In this document: piece by piece, positions 26,741-36,067 of the stretch | Layout of the letters: each line of letters opens with the position of its first letter | Position numbering within the stretch: the stretch's first letter is position 1 | DNA from: Oscillospiraceae bacterium | GTDB lineage: Bacteria > Bacillota > Clostridia > UBA1212 > UBA1255 | Length of the DNA stretch: 64,000 nucleotides | Reading direction: 5' to 3' | NCBI GenBank assembly: GCA_015069185.1 | Contig: SVJB01000010.1 | Coordinates: 1 to 64,000, forward strand | The notes under the pieces: generated by a model | What the model was told of the DNA's origin: nothing | Database searches by the model: none | The model's input: the letters and a program-made list of their open reading frames with translations, nothing else | Made by a program: the position numbers and the translations under genes

Positions 26741-28687
26741 TTATTCAGTAGTTTTCTCTGTAACTACATACATACCGGTATTATCTTCCGATACAGTCAT
26801 CTCCGAGTCAGTATGCAAGTAAGCATCCACATTAGTATTATAGGAACCACTCTTGACAACTATATCTGCATTTGAAGCAGTGGACATATACTTACGCACT
26901 GCTAATGCATTCTCACTAGTCACAACTGTTTTCTCACCTGATACTGTCACAAGGATTGTAGTGTCATAGTTTGCTTCAACATATATGCCATCACCGGTAT
27001 CAGTCCATCCACTGTTTGAATAAGCAGGTTCATTAGCAACTCCTGTACCTGTCACAACACAATCTACAATATCAACAATGCCGCCCTTAACAACAACACC
27101 TGTCATGCCGGTAAGCGTACTATCCTCTACCAACATGTAGCTATTCTGTAATTGAGGATGATAGATTGCAGTATAATAGCCACTAACATTGCTGTTCTTC
27201 ACAGTTATATTTGTACCCCAACTGCTTCCATTTGCGAGTATTCCTGCATATCCATTTCCTGAAATAACGCTATTTTCAATAACAATATTTGTTACTTCGT
27301 CAGAATCATCTGCGTTTCCATAAACATATACACCAATCTCACCGGCTGATATATTACTATCAGTAATACGGATATTAGAATCTACACCCACATTATTCTT
27401 ATTATCCTGTATCTTAACACCATCTACAACATCAGAAATAATAACATCTTCCAAAATAACGGTAGCACCACTAGAATATACAGCTATATCAGTTGTTGCA
27501 GTATTGCCATTAGCCGTCGTATACTCGCTACCCTTGAGAGTGCCATTCTGAATCAATAAAACAGAGCCAACATCAGCCACAATAATATTATCTTTGACTG
27601 TGGATGTCAGAGTGTGTCCGTTCAAATCGATCATTGTGCTGGTTCCATTAATCAAAGCCACAGCTTCAGATAAAACAATATCATTATCTAAAGTTATCAG
27701 ATTAACATTTGAACTATTAAGAGCTTCCATAAATTGTTCTGTTGTATTTACGGGAACTGCATCATCTTTACTGTTGTATCCTGTTATTGTAATCTTTGCA
27801 GTATAAGTATCTGTAGCACCATTATCAGCATTGATACCTAGCTGTGTATCACGTTCCATGTTCGTAATAATTTCATCATACGAACACAAATATGCCCATA
27901 CACCATATCCATCATCATTTACATCGACAGGATAATAACCTGATTCTGTTTTTTCTGTAACATCAATCGTGCCTTCAAATCCGTCATTACTGGATATCTG
28001 ATATAGAAATTCACTAACAGTAGTGTTTCCATCAATCCGATCAAGACTACCATTAATAAAAGTGGTTCTTGTTTCATCAAACTCATATTCAATAGGTCTG
28101 ATATACTCCTTGATATCTACAATGGATACACCATTTTCACCGGTACTCATCGTACCAAGAACATAATATCCCAACACATCATATACCCACTGCCAATGTA
28201 AATCAGGTGTTATTCTGCTTTGAGGAAATAGTGTATATGTGTAGCCGTAGCCAGAGCTAACATATACTCTGTTCATTTTTTCATTATTACGCACAGCAGA
28301 TACATCTGTATAAAAATAAAATCTTTTCTGCATTTCCTCAGACATTTGTGTCTTAGACACATTAACTCCCGCAGCAACAAGTCCGTCACCATCATTATTC
28401 AGAATCAATGAGATAGCACCATCATCGCCCGGAGCCGCACTAATTGCTTGGCTTTCTAAAACTACATCACCGTTAAAATTCCATTTTTCAGTTGTAAAAG
28501 ACAGGCCTCCCGTTTGAACAACATTTGTCTGCCAAGCTATTGTAAGTGAAAATATAAGAACAATTGTAAGCACTACTGTTATAATACCCAGCATTGCTCT
28601 CATAAAAATATTCTTCTTAAGGCTTCTCAAAACAGAACCTAGTCCATGTCGAGAATTACAATCATTCTGTTTATTCTCGTTTCTCAC
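26741..28687 (-). CDS. Exported protein: TasA-like N-domain plus parallel beta-helix
   Basis: A 648-residue protein. The GTG start at 28687 overlaps the SipW gene's end by 17 bases and has AGAGGAG upstream. The N-terminus has a hydrophobic helix (~28-50) ending TIAWQTNVVQTGG. A TasA-like region follows (SLILNNDGDGLVAAGVNVS). Residues ~320-590 form a right-handed beta-helix: TMIDLNGHTLTS, VLLIQNGTLKGS and then short repeats of the kind NIVIENSVISGNG and NITVKNSNVSGYY. The end (SGSYNTNVDAYL) resembles SGQYDADVTDYL in the 2019-residue dockerin protein. Probably a surface adhesin or glycan-binding component. Confidence 0.65.
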   Translation of the reverse strand: MRNENKQNDCNSRHGLGSVLRSLKKNIFMRAMLGIITVVLTIVLIFSLTIAWQTNVVQTGGLSFTTEKWNFNGDVVLESQAISAAPGDDGAISLILNNDGDGLVAAGVNVSKTQMSEEMQKRFYFYTDVSAVRNNEKMNRVYVSSGYGYTYTLFPQSRITPDLHWQWVYDVLGYYVLGTMSTGENGVSIVDIKEYIRPIEYEFDETRTTFINGSLDRIDGNTTVSEFLYQISSNDGFEGTIDVTEKTESGYYPVDVNDDGYGVWAYLCSYDEIITNMERDTQLGINADNGATDTYTAKITITGYNSKDDAVPVNTTEQFMEALNSSNVNLITLDNDIVLSEAVALINGTSTMIDLNGHTLTSTVKDNIIVADVGSVLLIQNGTLKGSEYTTANGNTATTDIAVYSSGATVILEDVIISDVVDGVKIQDNKNNVGVDSNIRITDSNISAGEIGVYVYGNADDSDEVTNIVIENSVISGNGYAGILANGSSWGTNITVKNSNVSGYYTAIYHPQLQNSYMLVEDSTLTGMTGVVVKGGIVDIVDCVVTGTGVANEPAYSNSGWTDTGDGIYVEANYDTTILVTVSGEKTVVTSENALAVRKYMSTASNADIVVKSGSYNTNVDAYLHTDSEMTVSEDNTGMYVVTEKTTE

Positions 28688-29390
28688 TTAGATTCATCTC
28701 CTCTAATATTTCTTTGCGAAGGCGTTCGATCATCTCTTCTTCTGTTTCCTCATGTTTGCCTTCTTCGGTATCAGCATTATCTTTCTTTTCATCTGCAGCC
28801 AGCTCATCCATAGCCGCCATTACATCTTTTCGCATTTTACTAACGCAACTCGACAATATAATCCCGGCAATTATTAAACATGGAATAGCAATAGCCGCAA
28901 CAAAACTGTATTTATTGGTGAAAAAAGCAATAAAACTACAAAATCCACTGTCACCAGAGCACCAAATAACTGTACCAATATAATTATTTTCTTTAACATA
29001 AGTTGAATCTATAGAGAGATTCGCGTCGCCTTTTGTTTGAAGTATCACATCGTTATTACTAGTAAATACATCAACTACTCTGTGCGTTATTATCTTTCCC
29101 TGTGTTTCAGAAGATTGTGATTTAAATGTAACTACATCACCTTTCTTAACATCCGTAATATCCTGCTGTTTCGTGAGAGTCAGAGAGCCTACCGGCATCG
29201 TAGGCTCCATACTGCCGGTAACTATTCTAAAGAAACTATAACCACCAACAGATACATACCCTTTAGTCAGTATCTGTACCGTAACAAATAAGCATACACA
29301 AACAGCTATAGTAAGCAAGCCTGTAGCACACCAACCAATAATACGATATATAAGTTTCTTTCGTCTGCTCTTAGCAGCTGTATCAGTCAT
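28671..29390 (-). CDS. sipW: SipW-type signal peptidase I (S26B), copy 1
   Basis: A 239-residue membrane protease with an N-terminal transmembrane helix (~20-42) and a second one (~165-190). Seen: GSMEPTMPVGSL with catalytic Ser60, and ITHRVV with His103. The Ser-His rather than Ser-Lys dyad marks the ER-type/SipW class. The C-terminal ~45 residues are charged and cytoplasmic. Known: B. subtilis SipW processes TasA and TapA in the matrix operon. Here it lies among several SipW-cognate-type substrates and next to the beta-helix protein, so it likely processes this half of the locus. A second copy is at 37679-38494. Confidence 0.85.
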   Translation of the reverse strand: MTDTAAKSRRKKLIYRIIGWCATGLLTIAVCVCLFVTVQILTKGYVSVGGYSFFRIVTGSMEPTMPVGSLTLTKQQDITDVKKGDVVTFKSQSSETQGKIITHRVVDVFTSNNDVILQTKGDANLSIDSTYVKENNYIGTVIWCSGDSGFCSFIAFFTNKYSFVAAIAIPCLIIAGIILSSCVSKMRKDVMAAMDELAADEKKDNADTEEGKHEETEEEMIERLRKEILEEMNLSEKRE

Positions 29391-29406
29391 TAACTATTAC
29401 TCCATT

Positions 29407-31083
29407 TTATTCTTCATCATCAGATATATCATAATCAACCAAAGGTGTATCGTCAGATTCTTTTCTTCTCTTACGTAATATGAATGTTGTTATTAATGCA
29501 ACAAACGCAAGGTTAAGTACTAAACTCACCCAGAACAAAATTGGCCACACGCGATGCATTCCCATGTTACAGAAATCATAATCAGGTTCTGTAGGGATAG
29601 GTTTCTCAATAATAACAGTGCTACCTGCCAACTCTGACATTTTCTTAATAATTTCCGACAATAATTGAGCTATCTCCTCAGCACATTTATTAATAGCATT
29701 CTGATCTCGGCCTGTCAGTAAAATCTGTGCTTCATTTAATAGCTTATGCATTTTGTCCCATAGATCTGCAATTTCATTTGATTCTGTATATTTATTTACT
29801 TCGTCTATGGCTGCAAGCAATGCAGAATAATCCACTCTAACAAGTTTCTCAATTGCTTCTTTGAGGGATGTTGCCGCCATATCAACAGCAGATTGTACTG
29901 TGCTATTAGTCGCCGTATAAGCATATTCAAGAGCTTCTATCATTTCATTCCAACTATCAACAAGATAATCCATTTCATTAAGGCTCTCTGCGACAGCAAT
30001 CTGTCTAAGCAACTCAGTATAATCAATATTTTCTGATGCAGTAGCCCTTACCAATGCTTCTATGGCGTGCTCCAGATCAGACGCAGCCTTATCAACAGCG
30101 TTTTGATTTGTACTACTTAAAGCAGCACGTGCTTTTGAGAGTGCTGACTTGAGTTGTGACCATGACTCCGGCGTGTAGTTAACTTCTTTTAACCCCTCTG
30201 CGATGCCAATTTGTCTCCTTAATTCGTAATAATTTACATCCGGATCATTTTCCTTTTGTTCAAGGTCATTAATAGCTGCCTTAAGTTGACTTGCGGCATT
30301 ATTTACAGTAAGCTGATCTTTACTGTTCAAAGCTTCTTTAGCATTACTTAATGCTTTTTCCAGCTCATTCCAGGATTCCTCAGTATAGTCATCCTTAACA
30401 AGATCCTCAGCTCGTTGAATTTGCTTTTTTAACTCTGAATAATCAACAGATAATTCCACAAGATTGTCAATTGCACTTTTTAATTCCTTAGCTCGTTTAT
30501 CTACCTCATCCTGGCTTCTGCTGGTTAACGCACCACGCGCATTAGCTAAGGCTGTTTTCATTTTTGCCCAGGATACAGCTGTATACTTTGACTCATTAAG
30601 AGTCTCTGCCCGTGCAATTTGTGCTTTTAGTGCGTCAAAGTTAATAGAATTCACAATAGTAACAGTTGCATAATCATATTTGTAATCCGGCTCCGACGGC
30701 AAATCACCGTCTTCTGTTACTGTTTCATAAACAAATGTAATATCACACACATTTCCAGCCTGCGCTGTGTTAGCAACAGTAAGTCTCAAAATAACCGTAA
30801 CATCTATATTTTTTGTGCCATAAAATGAGACAACACCATTATCTGGATTGTAGAATCCTTGTAAACCTGTAACCTCAACATCAACCTGTGAAAAAATATC
30901 AGGATTTGACAAATTAACCGTTCCGTTTATTCCTGCAATACCGGTATAACTGAATTCAACAACAATCTGCTCATTAGGTTCCCCCGATACATCAGCATTT
31001 ACTGTCTCAGCCAGTACCGGAATAGTACTGAAACACAGTAACAGACATATAACAAGAATTGTATATTTATAAAACGATTTCAT
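29407..31083 (-). CDS. Membrane-anchored FIVAR-repeat protein with cohesin-like N-domain
   Basis: A 558-residue protein: signal peptide (1-25); beta-domain (~30-150: VEFSYTGIAGINGTVNLSN, GVVSFYGTKNIDVTVILRL, AQAGNVCDITFVYE); five ~65-residue FIVAR-type helical repeats (pattern xDYxELxxQIxxAExL, YTxESWxxL, QxxVxxAAxxLxxAI) at ~150-490; a transmembrane helix (~510-535) and a charged tail. The N-domain resembles cohesins in length, in its GINGT and GVxxxG elements and in the late AxxGxxCxIxF strand; this is tentative. Paralogue of 44468-46054. Likely displayed on the cell surface; the upstream LRR gene's stop lies inside its ribosome site. Confidence 0.65.
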   Translation of the reverse strand: MKSFYKYTILVICLLLCFSTIPVLAETVNADVSGEPNEQIVVEFSYTGIAGINGTVNLSNPDIFSQVDVEVTGLQGFYNPDNGVVSFYGTKNIDVTVILRLTVANTAQAGNVCDITFVYETVTEDGDLPSEPDYKYDYATVTIVNSINFDALKAQIARAETLNESKYTAVSWAKMKTALANARGALTSRSQDEVDKRAKELKSAIDNLVELSVDYSELKKQIQRAEDLVKDDYTEESWNELEKALSNAKEALNSKDQLTVNNAASQLKAAINDLEQKENDPDVNYYELRRQIGIAEGLKEVNYTPESWSQLKSALSKARAALSSTNQNAVDKAASDLEHAIEALVRATASENIDYTELLRQIAVAESLNEMDYLVDSWNEMIEALEYAYTATNSTVQSAVDMAATSLKEAIEKLVRVDYSALLAAIDEVNKYTESNEIADLWDKMHKLLNEAQILLTGRDQNAINKCAEEIAQLLSEIIKKMSELAGSTVIIEKPIPTEPDYDFCNMGMHRVWPILFWVSLVLNLAFVALITTFILRKRRKESDDTPLVDYDISDDEE

Positions 31084-31086
31084 TTA

Positions 31087-32883
31087 TTAATTGCCTCCCG
31101 ACATAATCTTCTTCTGTTTACGCTTGTTCATAATTCCCATGAATACACCAACAACAACAGCGCAACCAACTAAAACACCAATCATAATCCATGTAACTTG
31201 TTTGAAACCTAATCCCCATGAGGATTCTAATCCGGTTGTAACATATTCAATCTTTTCTAGTCTCTCAATAGCCCCATACTGAGCCAACAGCTCATCTGGT
31301 ATTATGACATCATCTGTTTTCTCATTTGGGACATTCACACCAATTACATACTCTGTCTTATCATTTACAGATGCAAGATAAAAATGTGCATTTCCACTAT
31401 TATCAACCGCAACAGCTTGCAGCCTTGTGTGTGTACCATCCTTCTCTACCTGATACAAAAATGCATTTGAGTTTGTTTCTGATTGTGGTAATTTAATGAT
31501 AACCTCTGCATTTAATTTGGCAGATTCTGTAAAAGTCACTTTGTAACAATCATCTGTACCAAGTTTATCACGACTATTACCAGAGGCTTCCTCCACAGTA
31601 TATGAATAGTCTGTCTTACCAACAATATCTGTTTTCTTTGTTTCAGAACAATCAACCCGCCATGTAGAACCATTAGGAGTCACAACAGTAAGAGTCATAT
31701 CACGATTGGCCATATCTGCAAGGAAATTATTATCAAGACTGCCTTCTTTTACATAAACGATAACATCTGTATCGATTGTACCGGCCTGATCAGACAGTGT
31801 TGCATTAGTAGATTTTAATATCTGATTTACTGTATTCTTTGCGTCCGTCCAGCTATTCTTATCTTCAAGAGATACTTTAATATCTATGTCGTATGTGCCG
31901 GTTTGTTCACTGTCCTTAACATACGAATGCTCTATGGTTGTAACCACTGTCATAGAATCATTTTCTGTAACAGTAGTATTAGTTTGAACTACACTACCAT
32001 CTTCTGATTCTGTATATGTACTGGACATGTTGCTTTCAGAAGGAGTTCCGTTAGTAACTGCACCATAATGAACAAACTGAGGTAGGTCTTCTACAATACA
32101 ATTCTTTATCTCACTACGATTTTCTTCCGTTCCTGAAAAATACACGTTACATAGATCTGTGCAATTCTTAAATGCATAACGCTCTACACTCTTTACTGTT
32201 TCGGGTAGCGTAACTATAGAAAGTTTCTCACAACCATAAAAGGTCCACTCTGGTACATATTTTAAATTTGCATTTATTTCCGCAATGATTAAGTTCTTGC
32301 AATATGCAAATACGGATACACCCATCTCACTGAGGTATGACGGTATCGTAATTGTAGTTAGTGCTTCACAATTAAAAAATGCAATATTGTCAATTTTCTT
32401 TAAGCTATATGGAAATCTTACAGACACAAGTTTCTTGCAGTTGTAGAAAGCAGCTCTTCTAATCTCACTGAGTGTATTACCTAACTTAATTGATTCAAGA
32501 CCTGTACATTCTGCAAAAGCATACGAACCTATTTTATTTACTGAATCCGGCAATATAACAGACCTAAGACCAGTACACTCATAAAAAGCAAGATTACCAA
32601 TTGTTGTTATTTTATCCGACAACACCAATCTTGTAATTTGATCTCTGACAGGATACCATGGCGCCATATCCGGTTCTCTGAAGTCTGTCATAGCTCCTTC
32701 ACCTGTAATAGTTAGAGTGCCTGCGCTATATGACCACTTCAACTTGTCACCACATGTACCGCTTGTTATAAACTCCTTTTGTTCAGTTGCATACACAGGA
32801 AGAACAGTAGAAAGTACTAATATCAGTACTAATAAAACTGATACGATTTGGTAAATATTAAATTTATTATTCTTTTTCACCAT
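31087..32883 (-). CDS. BspA-like leucine-rich-repeat (LRR_5) surface protein
   Basis: A 598-residue protein: signal peptide (~1-32); a short beta-domain (CGDKLKWSYSAGTLTITGEG); six to seven ~23-residue LRR_5 repeats (~85-260) such as IGNLAFYECTGLRSVILPDS and IGSYAFAECTGLESIKL; a beta-rich region with a repeated Val/Thr-rich segment; and a C-terminal transmembrane helix (WIMIGVLVGCAVVVGVFMG) with a basic tail. Known: BspA-type LRRs mediate surface binding, often to host proteins or other bacteria. The ATG at 32883 has GAGAGGAA. It sits between a TasA-like subunit and a FIVAR protein in the operon. Confidence 0.85.
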   Translation of the reverse strand: MVKKNNKFNIYQIVSVLLVLILVLSTVLPVYATEQKEFITSGTCGDKLKWSYSAGTLTITGEGAMTDFREPDMAPWYPVRDQITRLVLSDKITTIGNLAFYECTGLRSVILPDSVNKIGSYAFAECTGLESIKLGNTLSEIRRAAFYNCKKLVSVRFPYSLKKIDNIAFFNCEALTTITIPSYLSEMGVSVFAYCKNLIIAEINANLKYVPEWTFYGCEKLSIVTLPETVKSVERYAFKNCTDLCNVYFSGTEENRSEIKNCIVEDLPQFVHYGAVTNGTPSESNMSSTYTESEDGSVVQTNTTVTENDSMTVVTTIEHSYVKDSEQTGTYDIDIKVSLEDKNSWTDAKNTVNQILKSTNATLSDQAGTIDTDVIVYVKEGSLDNNFLADMANRDMTLTVVTPNGSTWRVDCSETKKTDIVGKTDYSYTVEEASGNSRDKLGTDDCYKVTFTESAKLNAEVIIKLPQSETNSNAFLYQVEKDGTHTRLQAVAVDNSGNAHFYLASVNDKTEYVIGVNVPNEKTDDVIIPDELLAQYGAIERLEKIEYVTTGLESSWGLGFKQVTWIMIGVLVGCAVVVGVFMGIMNKRKQKKIMSGGN

Positions 32884-32897
32884 TTTCTACATTCCTC

Positions 32898-34226
32898 TCA
32901 ATTACTACCTGCAAGTTCAAGACTAAGCGCCAGATCTGATATATCAATACTATCGCCACAGTCTATATCCTGTCCCTCTAACCATATGAAAGTTCTGATT
33001 CTCTGAGGTACATCTTTCTGTAATTTTACAATATAAACATCATCTGTAGCGCCGGCTTTGTTCATTGCATTCAGGGTCTCCGCGCTTACCTTGGCATTAT
33101 CTGATGCGTTATTATACAAATCCGTCGTTTTCTTTATAAAACTGCCTCTTCTCACATATGGAGAAAACTGTCTTTGTAAGTAATCTTCGTAAAATATTCT
33201 CTTGGCATCCTGAACAGATTCAATGTCCTTTCCTATAGTGGCAGCTTGAAATATTTCATTAATGGCAATGTGATTACTATCAGTCCTGGTAATCCATGAA
33301 TTTGTTAGCTGTACACTTAATCTGTTACTGATGTTTGCCTCATATACATCAGTTCCGTTCCATCCAAGCGGAGAAGTCATATAGTATGAATTATCATTAA
33401 GTAATGGATGATAATCCGCATTTGGCTCAAATATTGTGAAACGGTACTCACTGGAATACCACATATTTCCTCCGGGGATTTGATATGATCCCCTCAATCT
33501 TGAATATCGGGAATCAAAGCTGTAGCTATTCTGATAATAATACATTGTATTATCAACTACATAATCCTCGTTAACAAGGAATCCAACACGCGCTGAAGCT
33601 TGCGCGCTGCCACCACTTAAAGTAAGTGTATATGAACCTGCTTCTGTCTGTTCTGGTGTCATTAGCTCCAGTACATAACTTCCCTGGTTATCGTCTCCCT
33701 TGGACACTCTAAGGGTGTAATCAGTACCCGGTGATACAACCCAAAAATCAAAATATGCATAACTGCCTTTTGATGCTTCGGTATTATCTTTTTCTAAATT
33801 AGCATGCTCTAACGCATATTCCATTGTAAAGCCAGTAATAGGTTTTAATTGTCCTGCTACTGCGCCACCTGATATTACTTCATTATCCAGTATTCCATAC
33901 CTCTCCGGCAGGAACCAATATACCCCATCAGCCGTTGATACAGGTGATAGTGGCGCCAGATTATTCAGATAATCATACTCATCATACAATCTAAAATTCA
34001 AAGTATCGCTAAAGTGTCCCGGATAGTTATATGTCACACCATCCACTGTCTCAGTCAGATTTGCAGCTACAAGGATAGTATTGCCACCGCCTATTGTTAT
34101 CTGAATCCCCTCAACAACAGGCGTTGACGACAAAGTCATCCACGCATATGTTATAGTAACTATCATAGCTACTGATAATACCAATGCCATAAGTGCTGCA
34201 ATTAATTTAGCAATAGCTTTATTCAT
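32898..34226 (-). CDS. SipW-cognate/TasA-like exported subunit with WLEGxDxDC motif
   Basis: 442 residues. The N-terminus has a hydrophobic helix ending ITYAWMTLSSTPVVEG, a SipW-cognate leader like those at 39656 and 21581. The middle is beta-rich with aromatic segments (DGVYWFLPERYG, YYFWVVSPG-like stretches). Near the C-terminus is FIWLEGQDIDCGDSIDIS, shared with the subunits at 38559-39557 and 41870-42907. No anchor follows. Inference: a fibre or pilin-like subunit released or assembled after SipW cleavage. It is the first gene after the ATPase/partner pair. Confidence 0.65.
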   Translation of the reverse strand: MNKAIAKLIAALMALVLSVAMIVTITYAWMTLSSTPVVEGIQITIGGGNTILVAANLTETVDGVTYNYPGHFSDTLNFRLYDEYDYLNNLAPLSPVSTADGVYWFLPERYGILDNEVISGGAVAGQLKPITGFTMEYALEHANLEKDNTEASKGSYAYFDFWVVSPGTDYTLRVSKGDDNQGSYVLELMTPEQTEAGSYTLTLSGGSAQASARVGFLVNEDYVVDNTMYYYQNSYSFDSRYSRLRGSYQIPGGNMWYSSEYRFTIFEPNADYHPLLNDNSYYMTSPLGWNGTDVYEANISNRLSVQLTNSWITRTDSNHIAINEIFQAATIGKDIESVQDAKRIFYEDYLQRQFSPYVRRGSFIKKTTDLYNNASDNAKVSAETLNAMNKAGATDDVYIVKLQKDVPQRIRTFIWLEGQDIDCGDSIDISDLALSLELAGSN

Positions 34227-34240
34227 CGAATCAATTCCCT

Positions 34241-36043
34241 TTATTTCTTCATTGAAGCTTTCCTTGCTTCTGCACGCTCTTTGCGGATCCGGTCACGCTC
34301 AGCCTGTGCCTTCTTTTCTTGCTCCTTCTGCTCAAGACGCATAAATTTACGTCCGTTCAAAGCAGCTCTGAAATATGCCAATTCTTTTATATACATAGAT
34401 ACGCTCTCAAACTCTCTCTCTTGCTGCAAGGCTCTTTCTTGTCTTGCCTGTTCTTCAAGCTTGATTCTCTCTTGTTCTTTGCGTTCTGCCTCTTCACGCA
34501 GTGCACGCTGTTGCAATTCGATTTCTTCTCGTATTTTTCTTTCTTTCTCTTCTCTACGTCTTAGTCTCTCCCTTTGAATTTCTTCATTCTTAAGACGCTC
34601 TGTTTCCTCTAATATCCATGCTGCGTCCTCGAAATCCTGACGCGTGGTCTCCTCAGCCTTGCTGTTTTCTGCCCTCATCTCAAGGCGATCTTCAAAATAT
34701 TTCTGGAAGAACTGAATTTCCTCTTTGAAAAGCTTACTGCGACGTCTCATTTCCTGTTCACGTTCCATACGCTCAATCATCTGACGTTCTCTCTCAGCTT
34801 CCTTCTCCATACGGATACGTTCACGCTCTGCAGCTTTTTCCTGACGAATACGCTCACGTTCGGCGGCTTTCTCCTGACGGATACGTTCCTGCTCCGCTTT
34901 CTTACGCTGAGCCTGTTCCTCTACAAGCCTACGACGCTCAGCAGCTTCTTCCTGCATTAACTGATCCTTTGTCAACTCTTCTATAAGAACCTTGCGTATC
35001 TCAACATCAGGCAGATTGTAATCTTCTGTTAATTCCTCAATAATTTCTTTTATAAACTTAGGCTTGAGCGAATGCCTCTTCTCCTTCAAAGGAGCGGGCA
35101 GCTGTCTATCCTTATCTCGTTCAAGATGTCCTTTGAGTACAAGATAATTAAACAATATGTTGTGATAAATATCCCGCTCAAAATGCTCATTAATTGCCGG
35201 ATTCTGTTCAATAATCTTGATAGTGTATCCAATATCCTGATATCCTCTGAGGAACTCAAACAAGTGCATAATCGTCTTGTAATTGGGATCTTTCTTAAGG
35301 ACATTTGTCTTAGTAACAGTGCCTTTTACTCTCGGCTTATTCATTAATCTCTGTGCAAACGGTGATGTCATCAAAATAGATAATACTCTATGAATCTTTG
35401 CGATTCTGTTGAAAACATCGCTGTTCTTATCCTCAGTATCCAGGGCGCTGTCAGTATCCTTAATATGCATATACATTTCCATGTGCATATTCTCAGTAGC
35501 TGTCACCATATCTGAATCAATCCTGAGCTTGGCACCAAATTCATCACTCATTGATTCGAGAAGCGCATCATGACGGATTTTCACAAACTGATGAGCCATT
35601 TCCAGCGCTGTGAAAACAAGTCTGTTCTCGTAAATACCGGTAGAATCTTCACGAAACTTCTGCATTAGCTTAGAAGGACGTACATCACCTGTGTCTTCTT
35701 CATACTTCTCAACCAAAGAGGCATGCTGGGCCAGGTGTCTTACTACATCGCTACCGGACTTCTTGGCGTTGGCAACGTTTACGATAATTTCTTCTTCTTT
35801 GATAATATTTCTCGGAGATTCAATAATATGCTGGAAAGCCTTGAGAGAACTCTCAATACTGTCTACCCAGGCAGTATCTACCACCTTCTCTACTCTTCTA
35901 TTGGAAAATTGGAAGCGATTGTCAGAACGTGATATAGCTTCCATAAAAAATTCATAGAAATCAGTACTGCCAAGAGACCTAACAATACTCCTTACAAACT
36001 TTTCATATATAGGATCTATTATTTCAATATCCTTCTTCGCCAA
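34241..36043 (-). CDS. DUF2357-like partner of the McrB-type ATPase, long coiled coil
   Basis: A TTG start at 36043 is chosen: GAGGAG lies ten bases upstream, giving MAKKDIEIIDPIYEKF; an earlier in-frame TTG overlaps that site. 600 residues, no signal or membrane segment. Residues ~1-350 are helical with IYENRLVFTALEMAHQF, reminiscent of the ENR element in DUF2357 proteins that partner McrB-type ATPases. Residues ~360-600 are an extremely charged Glu/Arg/Lys coiled coil (repeated RIRQEKAAERE). No PD-(D/E)XK nuclease motif is visible, unlike McrC. It ends 24 bases before the ATPase gene begins downstream in coordinates and is co-transcribed with it. The family call is tentative. Confidence 0.5.
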   Translation of the reverse strand: MAKKDIEIIDPIYEKFVRSIVRSLGSTDFYEFFMEAISRSDNRFQFSNRRVEKVVDTAWVDSIESSLKAFQHIIESPRNIIKEEEIIVNVANAKKSGSDVVRHLAQHASLVEKYEEDTGDVRPSKLMQKFREDSTGIYENRLVFTALEMAHQFVKIRHDALLESMSDEFGAKLRIDSDMVTATENMHMEMYMHIKDTDSALDTEDKNSDVFNRIAKIHRVLSILMTSPFAQRLMNKPRVKGTVTKTNVLKKDPNYKTIMHLFEFLRGYQDIGYTIKIIEQNPAINEHFERDIYHNILFNYLVLKGHLERDKDRQLPAPLKEKRHSLKPKFIKEIIEELTEDYNLPDVEIRKVLIEELTKDQLMQEEAAERRRLVEEQAQRKKAEQERIRQEKAAERERIRQEKAAERERIRMEKEAERERQMIERMEREQEMRRRSKLFKEEIQFFQKYFEDRLEMRAENSKAEETTRQDFEDAAWILEETERLKNEEIQRERLRRREEKERKIREEIELQQRALREEAERKEQERIKLEEQARQERALQQEREFESVSMYIKELAYFRAALNGRKFMRLEQKEQEKKAQAERDRIRKERAEARKASMKK

Positions 36044-36067
36044 TTTCTGACATCTCCTCAAATGTTA